Shown here piece after piece: positions 15,261 to 24,843 of a stretch of DNA of 64,000 nucleotides; the first letter of the stretch is position 1, and every line of letters begins with the position of its first letter. The translations under genes were made by a program, and so were the position numbers. A model generated the notes under the pieces. That model searched no databases. It had not been told where the DNA came from and worked only from the letters and a program-made list of their open reading frames with translations. Source of the stretch: Curvibacter lanceolatus ATCC 14669 (GTDB lineage: Bacteria > Pseudomonadota > Gammaproteobacteria > Burkholderiales > Burkholderiaceae_C); contig NZ_KB906255.1 in assembly GCF_000381265.1 (NCBI RefSeq), forward strand, positions 170,495-234,494. The letters run 5' to 3'.

Positions 15261-16658
15261 TCAGTCGCGGAACCACACCCCCTTGGCGATGGCTGCGGCG
15301 TTGATGCCGCCATAGGCCACCAGCGCCAAGGCCTGGGCGGCAAACACCCCGGCCAGACCCCAGCCTGCCCGCCAGGCCAGCCAGCCCCCCACCGCGGCAA
15401 TCACCAGCCGCGCGATGTTGCCCAGCACCGGCCACAGCAGGCGCCCTGCCCCCTGCGAGGCAAAGTACAGGATCAGGCCCAGGCCGAACAGCCCGTACAC
15501 CGGGCCCACGATGCGCAGGTATTGCGCACCCACCGCCTGCATGCCGGCATCGCTGTCGAACAACGACAGCCAGGCGTGGGGAAAGGCCGCTGCCGCCAGC
15601 CCGATCAGTTCGCACAGCAGCACCGCCATGGCCGCCCCGATCCAGGTGGCGCGCAAGGCCCGTTCACGCCGGCCCGCCCCGACGGCGGTGCCCACCATGG
15701 CCACCAGCGGGCCCCCAAAGCCGAACACCAGCGGCACCAGCAGGTACTCGAGCCGCGAGGCCGTGCCATAGCCGGCAATCGCCTCGGGTCCGAAGCGCCC
15801 GGCCAGCCCGGTGGCGATGGCAATCGCCACATTGGTGGCCACCGTCGACACCGCACCGGCCAGGCCCACGCGCAGGATGTCGCGAAACAGCGGCCAGCGC
15901 AGTCCGGCATCGGCCCAGGTGGGGCGCAGCAGGCTGCGTGGCGACAGCAACCACAGGCCCAGTGCCACTGAACCGCCGGCGTAATACAGCAGCAGGGCCA
16001 GGGCCCCACCGGCAATGCCCATGGCCGGCACCGGGCCCCAGCCGAAGATCAGCAGCGGTGACACCGGCAGCAGCAGCAGGGTGCCCACGCTGATCACCTG
16101 CGCTGGCAAGGCCATGTTGCCCGTGCCCCGGATCACCGAGGCCAGCGAGTTGAACAGCCACACCAGCACCGCCCCGGCAAACACCCAGTTCGAATACACC
16201 AGAGCGGCCTGCAGCGAGCCGCCCTGCCCGCCCATGGCGGCATACAGGCGCTCGCCGCCCAGCAGCGCCGCCGCCGTGAAGGCCAGGCCGAACAGGCCTG
16301 ACAACACCAGCGCATGGAACACCAGCGCGTGGGCATCGTGGCGCCGGTGGGCGCCCAGCGCCCGCGCAATGGCCGAGGCAATGCCGCCGCCCATGGCGCC
16401 GGCCGACATCATCTGCATCAGCATCACCACCGGAAACACCAGGGCCATGCCGGCCAGCGCGTCGGTACCCAATCGGCCCACAAACCAGGTCTCGATCAGG
16501 CCGGCGGCGGCCTGGGCCACCATCACGATCACATTGGGGGCGGCCAGGCGCAGCAAGGTCGGCGCAATTGGCCCTTCCAGCAGCAGGCGGGTGCGGGGGT
16601 CCATGGCAGGGGAGGCTGCTGGTGCTGGTGCTGGTGGCGTGGCGTGTGGGGGATGCAT
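15261..16658 (-). CDS. MATE-family efflux transporter
   Basis: 465 residues from ATG 16658, about 12 membrane helices. The N-terminal region GPIAPTLLRLAAPNVIVMVA and ETWFVGRLGTDALAGMALVF, and the repeated half from about 245, are typical of MATE/DinF-like Na+ or H+ coupled multidrug pumps. A shorter start at ATG 16604 (MDPRTRLLLEG) would remove a Pro/Ala-rich tail and fit the family better. Neither start has a strong ribosome site. Single gene, convergent with the GntR gene. Substrates unknown. Confidence 0.87.
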   Translation of the reverse strand: MHPPHATPPAPAPAASPAMDPRTRLLLEGPIAPTLLRLAAPNVIVMVAQAAAGLIETWFVGRLGTDALAGMALVFPVVMLMQMMSAGAMGGGIASAIARALGAHRRHDAHALVFHALVLSGLFGLAFTAAALLGGERLYAAMGGQGGSLQAALVYSNWVFAGAVLVWLFNSLASVIRGTGNMALPAQVISVGTLLLLPVSPLLIFGWGPVPAMGIAGGALALLLYYAGGSVALGLWLLSPRSLLRPTWADAGLRWPLFRDILRVGLAGAVSTVATNVAIAIATGLAGRFGPEAIAGYGTASRLEYLLVPLVFGFGGPLVAMVGTAVGAGRRERALRATWIGAAMAVLLCELIGLAAAAFPHAWLSLFDSDAGMQAVGAQYLRIVGPVYGLFGLGLILYFASQGAGRLLWPVLGNIARLVIAAVGGWLAWRAGWGLAGVFAAQALALVAYGGINAAAIAKGVWFRD

Positions 16659-16797
16659 GGTGTCTCGGTGGGCCAACCCGGGTCGGTCCTGATAGATGTA
16701 TATGCATTGATTATGGGTGAGTTGCCCATTTCCTGCTGGCGCACGGAAGACACCGGCCCGATCGGGCCGGCACCGACAGCATCAGGAGGCGGGAGAA

Positions 16798-17682
16798 TCA
16801 GCCCGGCGCGCTGGCCGAGTCGACCTTGTGCAAAAAGGCCAGCGTCACGCGCGGGCTGGCGTTGAGCAGTTGGGACAGTTCTTCGACATCGCTGCCCAGG
16901 GCCGGGTTATCCCAGCCCTTCATGGTGTGGCGGGCCAGCCGCGAGGCCAGCACCACGTTCTGCACGCTGGGGTGGTCGGCGTGCTTGCCGTCGCTGATGC
17001 GGATCAGCAGCCGGGGCAGGTGCCACAGGCGCAGCAGCGCCTGGCGCAGGTCGTCGAGCTCGACATTGAGCAGGCTGCGCTGCGCCAGCACGCTGCGCAG
17101 GCCCGGGTCGCGCTGCTGGGCCTGGCGCACCTGCAGCATCAGGTCGGGGGCATGGCACCACATCAGCAGCTCGGCAAAGTCGTGCAGAAAGGCGGCCTCG
17201 TGGATCATGTCGATGTCGGTGTCACTGCGGTGCACCGCAAAGGCCATGGCGAAATGGGCGGCGCGCTCGCTGCGTTGCAGCACCTCGTACAAGGCCTCGA
17301 GCGCCTCGGGCTGTTCCCGCAGGCGATCCTCCACCGTGGGTTGCGGGCCGAATCGGTTGAAGAAAGGCGTGATGCCCGTCATCACCAGGGCGCTGGTGAT
17401 GCTTTCGGTCTCGGTGTCGTCTTCATCGCGGCGCAGCGTGGCCACATGGGCCATGAACTTCACCGTCATCAGCGGGTCGGCACGCAGCACCGGCCCCAGG
17501 TCGCCGGGGCCGATGTCGTCCTCGCGGGCCCGCAGTTCCTCCAGGGCCTGTGCCGTGCTGGCCAGCACCGGGATCTCGGCGCGCATGAAATGCCGCACCC
17601 AGGTTCGCAAGTCGCGCAGGGGCCACTTCAGGAACACAGGGGTGGCAGCAGCATCACTGGCATGGGGGTCGGAGGTGTCCAT
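16798..17682 (-). CDS. HDOD-domain protein
   Basis: 294 residues, soluble. The central region (about 40-245) has the HDOD pattern: IPVLASTAQALEELRAREDD, ADPLMTVKFMAHVATL, HEAAFLHDFAELLMW and the later WHLPRLLIRISDGKHA. HDOD is a relative of HD-type phosphohydrolases, and many members lack catalytic metal ligands and act as signalling adaptors in c-di-GMP, chemotaxis or stress pathways. Stands alone between the MATE and GNAT genes. No further role is visible. Confidence 0.8.
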   Translation of the reverse strand: MDTSDPHASDAAATPVFLKWPLRDLRTWVRHFMRAEIPVLASTAQALEELRAREDDIGPGDLGPVLRADPLMTVKFMAHVATLRRDEDDTETESITSALVMTGITPFFNRFGPQPTVEDRLREQPEALEALYEVLQRSERAAHFAMAFAVHRSDTDIDMIHEAAFLHDFAELLMWCHAPDLMLQVRQAQQRDPGLRSVLAQRSLLNVELDDLRQALLRLWHLPRLLIRISDGKHADHPSVQNVVLASRLARHTMKGWDNPALGSDVEELSQLLNASPRVTLAFLHKVDSASAPG

Positions 17683-17794
17683 CGGGGCATCGGGAGGGAA
17701 GGTCAGCTAGTGTCATTTTGTGACTGCCTCAGGTCAAGGTCTTCGTGGGACCGTGCTTTCCCTGGCGCCCCGTGCCCGGAGCGTCCTGAGGTGT

Positions 17795-18295
17795 TCAGAC
17801 CTGGGCCAGCATGGGCTGCCAGCGCCACCCGCCTTCGTCCTGGGCGGCCCCATCGGCCGCAAAGCCCAGCTTTTCATAGGCCGGCACCGCGTTGAGCGAG
17901 GCGTTCACCGTGAAGGGCGCCGGGTCGGCCTGCAGCTTGAGCGCGTGCTCGCGCGCCACCTGCCACAGGGCGCGGCCCACGCCGCTGCGCTGCCAGCGTG
18001 GGCGCACGAACAGGTACTGCAGCTTGCGCGGCCCGTTCAGGGCGAACACGCCACAGGGGTCGCCGCCTTCGGCGTCCAGCGCCACCCAGAAATGATGCTG
18101 CCCATCGCCCAGGCGCTGGCGCAGGCCGGCGCGGGCGTAGCTGGCCAGCACCGGGTCACGTGCCCGCGCATCCAGGGTGGGCCAAATTGAGTGGATGGTG
18201 GCCGCCACCATCAGGGCCTGGATGGCATCGGTGTCCCCCGGGCCTGCGGGCCGGATCGGCCAGGCCAGGGTGCTCTGGGGCTCGCGCGCGCTCAT
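17795..18295 (-). CDS. GNAT-family N-acetyltransferase
   Basis: 166 residues. The GNAT acetyl-CoA site is [20 protein letters not shown], followed by [19 protein letters not shown], the usual motif B. Its ATG overlaps the leuA stop codon (ATGA, 18292-18295), so it is translationally coupled to leuA and shares its control. The substrate is unknown; linkage to leucine synthesis may be only transcriptional. Confidence 0.88.
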   Translation of the reverse strand: MSAREPQSTLAWPIRPAGPGDTDAIQALMVAATIHSIWPTLDARARDPVLASYARAGLRQRLGDGQHHFWVALDAEGGDPCGVFALNGPRKLQYLFVRPRWQRSGVGRALWQVAREHALKLQADPAPFTVNASLNAVPAYEKLGFAADGAAQDEGGWRWQPMLAQV

Positions 18296-20001
18296 GCGCC
18301 CACCTCGGCATTCACCTCGGCGCTGCCCCCAGCGCCACGCGCCTGGCGACGTTCCTGCAAGCGGTTGGCCACGCTGATCACGGCCTGGATCGAGGCGGTG
18401 ACGATGTTGTGGCTCATGCCCACGCCAAAGCCGCTGCCGGCCACGCCTTCGAGGGCGGCTTCCACAATCGCCAGGGCCTGGGCATCGGCGCCGCTGCCGG
18501 TGGCGCGTTCTTCATAACTGTCCACCCGCATCGGCAGGCCCAAGGCGTCCACGGTGGCGGCGATCGGCCCATTGCCCTGGCCCGACAGGCGCTGACGCAC
18601 GCCCTGGATGCTCAAGTCCAGTTCGATGCCCTGTCCGCTGCCGTCCAGGGTGTGGCCGTGGTACTGGATGGCATCGCTGCCGGTGCTGCTGCCGCGCAGG
18701 TAGGTTTGGCGGAACAAGGCCCAGATGTCTTCGCCATTGATTTCGGTCTCGCTGGCATCGGTCTGGCGTTGCACCACGGCACTGAACTCGACCTGCATGC
18801 GGCGCGGCATCACCACGCCGCGCTCACGCTCCAGCAAGAAGGCGATGCCCCCCTTGCCCGACTGGCTGTTCACCCGGATCACGCTGTCATAGGTGCGGCC
18901 GAGGTCGGCCGGGTCGATCGGCAGGTAGGGCACTTCCCACAAGCCGTTCGGGTCCTGGGCGGCAAAGCCCTTCTTGATCGCGTCCTGGTGCGAGCCCGAA
19001 AATGCGGTGAAGACCAGGTCCCCGGCATAGGGGTGGCGCGGGTGCACCGGGATCGAGGTGCACTCTTCGGCCACGCGGGCCACGGCGTTGATGTCCGAAA
19101 AATCGAGCTGGGGGTGCACGCCCTGCGTGTACAGATTGAGCGCGAGCGTCACGATGTCCACATTGCCACAGCGCTCGCCATTGCCGAACAGGCAGCCTTC
19201 CACGCGATCGGCGCCCGCCATCATGGCGAACTCGGCGGCTGCCACACCCGTGCCGCGGTCGTTGTGCGGGTGCACCGACAACACGATGTGTTCACGCGGC
19301 ACCAGGTGGCGGTGCATCCATTCGATCTGGTCGGCAAACACGTTGGCCGTGGCGTTCTCCACCGTGGTGGGCAGGTTGATGATCACCTCGCGGCCCGGGC
19401 CGGCACCCCAGGCGTTGATGGCGGTGTGGCAGGCCTCAAGCGACACCTCGAGCTCGGTGGCGCTGAAAGTTTCGGGCGAGTACTGCAAGGTCCAGCGGGT
19501 GTCGGGCTGGGCGTCGGTGAGCTGCTTGAGGTAGCCCACATGGTGGCCGATCAGGCCCATCACCTGCTGCACGCTCATGCCGAACACGATGCGGCGCCAG
19601 GCCGATGCGGTGGCGTTGTACAGGTGCACGATGGCGCGTGGGGAGCCCTTCACGGCTTCCACCGTGCGGGCAATCAGGTCCTCACGCGATTGGGTCATGA
19701 CCATGATGGTCACGTCATCGGGGATCAGCTTGTCTTCGATGAGTTTGCGCACAAAGTCGAAGTCGGTCTGCGAGGCTGCCGGGAAGCCCACCTCGATCTG
19801 CTTGAAGCCGATGCGCACGAGCTCCTTGAACAGACTCATCTTGCGCTCGGCATTCATCGGCTCGAACAAGGCCTGGTTGCCATCGCGCAAGTCGGTGGAC
19901 AACCACAAGGGGGCCTGGGTGATGGTGCGCGAGGGCCATTGGCGATCAGCGAGCGCGATCGGGGCGAAGGGGGCGTATTTGGCAGACGGGTTGGCAATCA
20001 T
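18292..20001 (-). CDS. leuA: 2-isopropylmalate synthase, long form
   Basis: 569 residues from ATG 20001 ([12 protein letters not shown]), the usual length for the type-2 (long) LeuA. It condenses acetyl-CoA with 2-oxoisovalerate, the committed step of leucine synthesis. Seen: the TIM-barrel start [16 protein letters not shown] with catalytic R and metal [21 protein letters not shown], the [10 protein letters not shown] metal site, and a C-terminal allosteric leucine-binding domain (about 430-560). The ORF is open upstream of 20001, but that stretch holds the attenuator hairpin and T-rich run. Expression is probably controlled by the leader peptide at 20170-20244. Followed by a coupled GNAT gene. 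Confidence 0.95.
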   Translation of the reverse strand: MIANPSAKYAPFAPIALADRQWPSRTITQAPLWLSTDLRDGNQALFEPMNAERKMSLFKELVRIGFKQIEVGFPAASQTDFDFVRKLIEDKLIPDDVTIMVMTQSREDLIARTVEAVKGSPRAIVHLYNATASAWRRIVFGMSVQQVMGLIGHHVGYLKQLTDAQPDTRWTLQYSPETFSATELEVSLEACHTAINAWGAGPGREVIINLPTTVENATANVFADQIEWMHRHLVPREHIVLSVHPHNDRGTGVAAAEFAMMAGADRVEGCLFGNGERCGNVDIVTLALNLYTQGVHPQLDFSDINAVARVAEECTSIPVHPRHPYAGDLVFTAFSGSHQDAIKKGFAAQDPNGLWEVPYLPIDPADLGRTYDSVIRVNSQSGKGGIAFLLERERGVVMPRRMQVEFSAVVQRQTDASETEINGEDIWALFRQTYLRGSSTGSDAIQYHGHTLDGSGQGIELDLSIQGVRQRLSGQGNGPIAATVDALGLPMRVDSYEERATGSGADAQALAIVEAALEGVAGSGFGVGMSHNIVTASIQAVISVANRLQERRQARGAGGSAEVNAEVGA

Positions 20002-20057
20002 GTCGGGCTCCACGAACAGCTTGCGGCGCCGGGGTTTCCGGGCAGGGCCGCAGGGGT

Positions 20058-20124
20058 CGAAAACAAAAAGAGAAAAGAAAAATCGACGACATCCCCTGCA
20101 GCCCTTTGCGCAAGGCAAAGGCTG
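20058..20124 (-). terminator. Attenuator-like terminator in the leuA leader
   Basis: On the minus strand, CAGCCTTTGC and GCAAAGGGCTG (plus-strand 20115-20124 and 20099-20109) form a strong stem with one bulged G. A T-rich run with ATTTTTC and CTTTTTG follows at 20083-20058. A second pairing is possible between CCCCTG after the leader peptide and CAGGGG after the stem. Both lie between the leader peptide stop and the leuA start, as in a transcription attenuator. The T-rich run is 15 bases away from the stem, so termination efficiency is uncertain. Confidence 0.55.
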
Positions 20125-20169
20125 GTTCGTGGGCCGGGGTCAGGGGGAAGTCTTGGAAGAGCGCGAAGC

Positions 20170-20244
20170 TCAGGACACGAACGCGAGCAGACCCCGGCCG
20201 AGCACTAGGCTTAGCTTCAGGGTGGTGGTTTGCTGGCGTTGCAT
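20170..20244 (-). CDS. leuL: Leucine-rich leader peptide upstream of leuA
   Basis: A 24-codon ORF on the minus strand, ATG 20244 to TGA 20170. Its second half reads TLKLSLVLGRGLLAFVS with six leucines. Two of them use CTA, a rare codon in this GC-rich DNA; the four others are CTG, CTG, CTC, CTC. Leucine codons followed by a terminator-like hairpin 46 bases further on is the design of amino-acid attenuators such as E. coli leuL. Starvation for charged tRNA-Leu would stall the ribosome and prevent termination. The ORF is too short to be judged by coding bias, so the support is position and composition. Confidence 0.68.
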   Translation of the reverse strand: MQRQQTTTLKLSLVLGRGLLAFVS

Positions 20245-20500
20245 GGGCGAAATGCTATCACAGCTTTTTTCGGCCGGTCTGTGGTCCGCGCCTATCGCCG
20301 CGATAGGGGTGACCAGGTCGCGCTATACTTTTCGCTAGGGTGCCAGGGGGCGCCCGCCCGCAAAAGAGGCTCTCACCCCTGCGAGCCCGGCCCGGTTTTC
20401 CACACCCGGCCGGCGCCCGGCAAGCTTTGTCTCTGGACAGCTTTTTTTGATTTCGTCTGACCCCAGCGGGAGGGTTGAACACACGAAACAAGAGCTGCTC

Positions 20501-21055
20501 ATGAATCCAAATTCTGTTCCTTTCACCCCTACCCCCCCTCAGGCCCTGGTGGCCGAACTCAAGGTGCGTGCCCGCCTCGGCCTCAAGGCCTTGCGCTCCG
20601 GCGACACCCGATTGCTGGAGCGTGCCCGCCTGGGCGGGCACCGGCAGAACGACCCGGCCGAATGGCGCCTCGGCCACTGCCTCACCCTGGTGGCGCGCAG
20701 CCTGGGCTTCACCGATTGGGATCAGGCGCGCCGTGTGCTGGGAGGCCATGCCCAGCCGGGTGACGACCTGGGCGCCTTCTGGCATGCCAAGGCCTGTGAC
20801 CGCTTGCTCAACCACTGGTTTGCCGACCTCGGCCGTGCCCGTGAATTGCTGCGCCAGGCTGGGCCGCAGCGCGTGTTGCTGCCCTATCGGCGCCAGTTCG
20901 TGGTGGTCGAGGAGCCCTACCTGCGCGAGCTCGGCCTGAGTCTGCAACACCTGTCTTCGGGCGTGGGCCCCGACCTGGTGCAGGCCTACGGCAGCCCGGC
21001 CTGGCGCACCCTGTGCTGGCAGCGCCTGCAGGCGCTGCCGGAGTGCTGGGGCTGA
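20501..21055 (+). CDS. Conserved hypothetical protein
   Basis: 184 residues from ATG 20501 (MNPNSVPFTPTPP), with AGAG as a weak ribosome site. Soluble, rich in Leu and Arg. Recognisable blocks are LKVRARLGLKALRSGD, EWRLGHCLTLVARSLGFTDW and the WHAKACDRLLNHWFADLGRA segment. No catalytic motif or known domain was recognised. GC3 bias is strongly coding. Divergent from the leu leader, with a TATACT-type -10 near 20325-20330 as a possible promoter. Function unknown. Confidence 0.65.
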   Translation: MNPNSVPFTPTPPQALVAELKVRARLGLKALRSGDTRLLERARLGGHRQNDPAEWRLGHCLTLVARSLGFTDWDQARRVLGGHAQPGDDLGAFWHAKACDRLLNHWFADLGRARELLRQAGPQRVLLPYRRQFVVVEEPYLRELGLSLQHLSSGVGPDLVQAYGSPAWRTLCWQRLQALPECWG

Positions 21056-21076
21056 GTGGCCGGTTCGACGCCCTTT

Positions 21077-22273
21077 TCAGCGCCTGCCTTGCGGCAGCAC
21101 CAGGGCCAGCAGTGACAGGCCGCAGAACACGGCGCCCGCCACAAAAGTGGTCGCCGGGCCCTGGCTGTCCCACAGCAGGCCGGCCACGGTGCTGGCCAGC
21201 AGCATGGCCAGGCCACTGACCAGGTTGAAGAAGCCGAAGGCCGTGCCCCGCAGGTCTGCTGGTGCGGTGTCGGCCACCATGGCGGCCAGCAGGCCCTGGG
21301 TCAGGGCCATGTGCACGCCCCACAGCGCCACGCCGGCCAACAGGCCGGCGGGCCCGGTCTCGGTGGCCAGCAGCAGATCGGCCAGCAGCAGCACCAGCAC
21401 CCCGGCGGCCAGCAGGCCGCGGTGCCCGATGCGGTCGGACAGCTTGCCGAAGGGGTAAGCCAGCAGCGAGTACACCAGATTCATGGCCACCATCACCAGG
21501 GGCACCAGGGCCATCGCGATGCCGCTTTGCTGGGCCCGCAGCACCAGAAATGCCTCGCTGAAACGGGCCAGCGTGAACAGCGCGCCCAAAGAAACTACCC
21601 ACCAGTAGGCTGTGGGCAGCCGGCGCAGCTTGGCGTGCTGGATCGGGTTCTCACGCGGGGCGCCCGCAGGCCGCACGGGCTCCTTCAGGCCCAGTACCAG
21701 CAAGGCCACGGCCAGCCAGGCCGGCACCGTGGCCACCCAGAACACGGCGCGGAAATCATTCGCCCACAGCAGCATCAGGCCGGCAGCGATCAGCGGGCCG
21801 GCAAAGGCCCCCACGGTGTCGAGCGACTGGCGCAGGCCGAAGGCGGCGCCGCGCAGGTGGGGTGGCGCGATGTCGGCCACCAGCGCATCGCGTGGGGCCC
21901 CGCGGATGCCCTTGCCCACGCGGTCCAGCAGGCGCGCCGTCACGATCAGGCTGGCCCCGCCGGTGAGGGCGAACAGCGGCTTGCTCAAGGCGCCCAGGCT
22001 GTAGCCCAGCACGGCCAGCGATTTGCGCCGGCCCCAGTAGTCGCTGAGCACGCCCGAGAACACTTTCACGATCAGTGCCGTGGCCTCGGCCAGCCCCTCG
22101 ATCAGCCCCACCGTGGCCATGCCCATGCCCAGTGTGCCCACCATGAACATGGGCAGCAGGCTGTGAATCATCTCCGACGAAATGTCCATCAACAGGCTCA
22201 CGAAGCCCAGGGTCCAGATGCCGGCCGGGATGTGGCGCAGGCCAGTGTCTGACGATGTCGGTGTCGCGCTCAT
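21077..22273 (-). CDS. Major facilitator superfamily transporter
   Basis: 398 residues from ATG 22273, about 12 membrane helices. MFS landmarks: the loop 2-3 motif SDYWGRRKSLAVLGYSLGAL, the helix 4 region RLLDRVGKGIRGAPRDALVA and the second-half equivalent YPFGKLSDRIGHRGLLAAGV. The GKGIRGAPRDAL pattern is typical of a bacterial MFS subfamily with uncertain substrates. The ATG lies 11 bases after the nnrU stop, so the two are one operon. Confidence 0.88.
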   Translation of the reverse strand: MSATPTSSDTGLRHIPAGIWTLGFVSLLMDISSEMIHSLLPMFMVGTLGMGMATVGLIEGLAEATALIVKVFSGVLSDYWGRRKSLAVLGYSLGALSKPLFALTGGASLIVTARLLDRVGKGIRGAPRDALVADIAPPHLRGAAFGLRQSLDTVGAFAGPLIAAGLMLLWANDFRAVFWVATVPAWLAVALLVLGLKEPVRPAGAPRENPIQHAKLRRLPTAYWWVVSLGALFTLARFSEAFLVLRAQQSGIAMALVPLVMVAMNLVYSLLAYPFGKLSDRIGHRGLLAAGVLVLLLADLLLATETGPAGLLAGVALWGVHMALTQGLLAAMVADTAPADLRGTAFGFFNLVSGLAMLLASTVAGLLWDSQGPATTFVAGAVFCGLSLLALVLPQGRR

Positions 22274-22284
22274 GGCCTGCCGCG

Positions 22285-22866
22285 TCAGATGCCCAGTGGC
22301 GACACGCCGATCAGCCACTGGTGGCCCCAGAAGGCAAAGGCGGCCCAGGCCAGCAGGCCGGCCAGCACCGTCATGGCCGTGCTGCCGCTGTGCGCCGCCG
22401 GGTAGACCGTGCCCTGGGCCCGATCGCGTTGCCGGGCGCTGCGGAAATCCAGCACCGCCCAGGCCAGAAAGCCGCCGAACAGCAGCAGGTCGGCCAGGTT
22501 GCCATTGGCCAGCAGATGCGCCAGCGCCCACACCTTCACGGACAGCACCATGGGGTGGTGCAGCCGCGACTTGAAGCCGTTGTGCGGTACATAGGCCGCG
22601 GCCAGCAGCACGAAGGAGATCAGCATCAGCAAGGCCGCCACATGGCGCGTGGCCACCGGTGGCACCCACAGCACCACGGGGTTCTGCCGCGCCTGGCCAT
22701 AGCCCCACACGATCAGGGCAAAACCCAGCAGCGACAGCAGCGAGTACAGGCCTTTCCAGGCGCCCTCACCCAGGCGCTCGCGGGTGCGGGTGCGCCAGCC
22801 TTCGGCCACGATGCGCACCGAATGCACGCCCAGGAACAAGATCAAGCCCAGCAACAGCCATGTCAT
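22285..22866 (-). CDS. NnrU-family membrane protein
   Basis: 193 residues with five to six membrane helices. The start TWLLLGLILFLGVHSVRIVA and the motifs WKGLYSLLSLLGFALIVWGY and KSRLHHPMVLSVKVWALAHL (including the conserved HHPM-K-WALAHLLANG block) are characteristic of NnrU. The family was first linked to nitric oxide/nitrite reduction in rhodobacters, but no denitrification gene is present here. Its role is open; it is also related to isoprenylcysteine methyltransferase-like membrane proteins. First gene of an operon with the MFS gene. Confidence 0.87.
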   Translation of the reverse strand: MTWLLLGLILFLGVHSVRIVAEGWRTRTRERLGEGAWKGLYSLLSLLGFALIVWGYGQARQNPVVLWVPPVATRHVAALLMLISFVLLAAAYVPHNGFKSRLHHPMVLSVKVWALAHLLANGNLADLLLFGGFLAWAVLDFRSARQRDRAQGTVYPAAHSGSTAMTVLAGLLAWAAFAFWGHQWLIGVSPLGI

Positions 22867-22932
22867 GGATTCACCTCCTCACGCCACCCGGGCGCCGGCT
22901 TGATTATGGGTGCCTTGTGGCCGCCTTGCATG

Positions 22933-23892
22933 TCAGGTGTGCACAAGACCGAGGCCCCCGCCCGGGTTGGCCGCGTCCCGCAGGCACTGCACCAGCAGGC
23001 TGGCGGCCGGCGACAGCCGTGCCCCGCGGCGGGTGACGATGCCGTAGGCCTCATGGCGCGAGCGGATCGCCAGCGGCAGGCGCCGCGCGATCCGGTGCTC
23101 CTCGCAGAAGGCCATGGTGCCCTCGGCCATCAGGGCCACCAGGGTCGGGTCCTGCTTGAGCATCAGCATGGTGGCCAGCGACGACGCCGTCTCGATCGGG
23201 TAGGGCGGCAGGCCCAGGCCGGCCTCGCGGAACTCGCGCTCCAGCAGGGTGCGCAAGGGCATGTTGCCGGGGTAGAGAATCCAGCGGCACGAGGCCAGCT
23301 GCGCCAGTGTCACGCGCCGGGCCTTGGCCAGGGCGTGGCGCGGCCCCACGGCCACTGCCACGCTCTCATCCTGCAAGGCCTCGTAGTCGAACTGGTCGGC
23401 CTGCTTGGCCACCGTGGTGCGGCAGATGGCCAGGTCCAGCCGGCCTTCGTTGAGCTGGTTCAGCAGCTCGCTGCTGATGCCCTCGCGCACCTCGATCGAC
23501 AAGGCCGGCTGCGTCTCGCGCAACTGGGCCAGGGCGCCGATCAGCACCGAGTGCAGCGCCCCGGTGATGGTGCCCACGGCCACCCGCCCGCCGCTGCCCC
23601 GCAGCACCCCGTCGATCTCTTCGCGCAGGTGGCCCAGGTCGGAGGCGATCACCCGGGCGTAACGGATGATGCAGCGCCCCAGTTCATTGGCCAGCACCCC
23701 CTTGGGTGAGCGCTCGAACAAGGCCATGCCGAAGGTCGATTCGATCTCCCGCAAGGCCTTGGTCAGGCCCGGCTGCGTCATGCCCAGGCGGTCGGCCGCG
23801 CGGTGCAGCGACCCCGCTTCGTCCAGCGCCACCAGCAGGGTCAGTTGGCGAAAGCGCAGGCGCGAGGTGATCGAGGTGAGGCTGGGGACCAT
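22933..23892 (-). CDS. LysR-family transcriptional regulator
   Basis: 319 residues. N-terminal helix-turn-helix (about 12-70; RQLTLLVALDEAGSLHRAAD then MTQPGLTKALREIE) and a periplasmic-binding-protein-like effector domain (95-305). Divergent from the FAH/SDR/Bug operon with 92 bases between starts. By LysR logic it likely activates that operon in response to the substrate or an intermediate and represses itself. Confidence 0.92.
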   Translation of the reverse strand: MVPSLTSITSRLRFRQLTLLVALDEAGSLHRAADRLGMTQPGLTKALREIESTFGMALFERSPKGVLANELGRCIIRYARVIASDLGHLREEIDGVLRGSGGRVAVGTITGALHSVLIGALAQLRETQPALSIEVREGISSELLNQLNEGRLDLAICRTTVAKQADQFDYEALQDESVAVAVGPRHALAKARRVTLAQLASCRWILYPGNMPLRTLLEREFREAGLGLPPYPIETASSLATMLMLKQDPTLVALMAEGTMAFCEEHRIARRLPLAIRSRHEAYGIVTRRGARLSPAASLLVQCLRDAANPGGGLGLVHT

Positions 23893-23984
23893 GGGGATTC
23901 CAAAAGGTTATTGCCAGATCAAAAGCTCTCACTATGCAGCATGGCGGGCGCCTCCCAGAATCCCGCAGCACAAGGAGACAAGGC

Positions 23985-24830
23985 ATGAAACTGCTTCGCT
24001 ACGGCCCCCCGGGCCAGGAGAAACCTGGCCTGCTGGATGCGGCCGGCCAACTCAGGGATCTGTCGGCCCATGTGGCCGACATCGAGGGCAGCACCCTCGA
24101 CCCGCACACCCTCGACCGCCTGCGCGCCATCGACTCCGCCAGCCTGCCCATGGTGGCCGGCACGCCCCGCCTGGGCCCTTGCGTGGGGCGCATCGGCAAG
24201 TTCATCTGCATCGGGCTGAACTACGCCGACCACGCCGCCGAATCGGGCATGGCCGTGCCCAGCGAACCCGTGGTGTTCAACAAGTGGACCTCGGCCGTGG
24301 TGGGGCCGAACGACGATGTGCGCATCCCGCGCGGATCGCTGAAGACCGATTGGGAGGTCGAGCTGGGTGTGGTCATCGGGCGCGTGGCCAGCTACGTCGA
24401 AGAGGCCGAGGCCATGGACCACGTGGCCGGCTACTGCGTGGTCAACGATGTGTCCGAGCGCAGCTACCAGCTGGAGCGCGGCGGCACCTGGGACAAGGGC
24501 AAGGGCTGCGACACCTTCGGCCCCACCGGCCCCTGGCTGGTCACAGCCGACGAGGTGCCCGACCCGCATGCGCTGCATCTTTGGCTGGAGGTGGACGGCC
24601 AGCGCTACCAGGACGGCAACACCCGCACCATGGTCTTCAAGGTGCCCCAGCTGGTGGCCTACCTGAGCCGCTTCATGACCCTGTACCCCGGCGATGTGAT
24701 CTCAACCGGAACACCACCCGGCGTGGGCATGGGCTGCAAGCCCGAGCCCGTCTACCTGCGCCCCGGCCAGACCCTGCGCCTGGGCATCGAAGGCTTGGGT
24801 GAACAACAACAACGCACCGTCGCCGCCTGA
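23985..24830 (+). CDS. Fumarylacetoacetate hydrolase-family protein
   Basis: 281 residues from ATG 23985, chosen for the AAGGAG site and the usual KLLRYGPPGQEKPGL start. C-terminal FAH domain (about 72-281) with metal ligands E124 and E126 (DWEVELGVVIG) and D155 (VVNDVSERSYQ), and the late GDVISTGTPPGVGMG loop. Such enzymes cleave or hydrate 2,4-dioxo or acylpyruvate compounds; close relatives include ureidoglycolate lyase and diketo-deoxy-sugar hydrolases. First gene of an operon with an SDR and a Bug receptor, suggesting catabolism of a sugar acid or related compound. Confidence 0.9.
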   Translation: MKLLRYGPPGQEKPGLLDAAGQLRDLSAHVADIEGSTLDPHTLDRLRAIDSASLPMVAGTPRLGPCVGRIGKFICIGLNYADHAAESGMAVPSEPVVFNKWTSAVVGPNDDVRIPRGSLKTDWEVELGVVIGRVASYVEEAEAMDHVAGYCVVNDVSERSYQLERGGTWDKGKGCDTFGPTGPWLVTADEVPDPHALHLWLEVDGQRYQDGNTRTMVFKVPQLVAYLSRFMTLYPGDVISTGTPPGVGMGCKPEPVYLRPGQTLRLGIEGLGEQQQRTVAA

Positions 24831-24843
24831 AGGACCCGACACC

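Noticed and set aside
20002-20118. N-terminal extension of leuA to 20118
   Set aside because: The extension crosses the attenuator hairpin and T-rich run; the normal LeuA start MIANPSAKY at 20001 gives the expected length.
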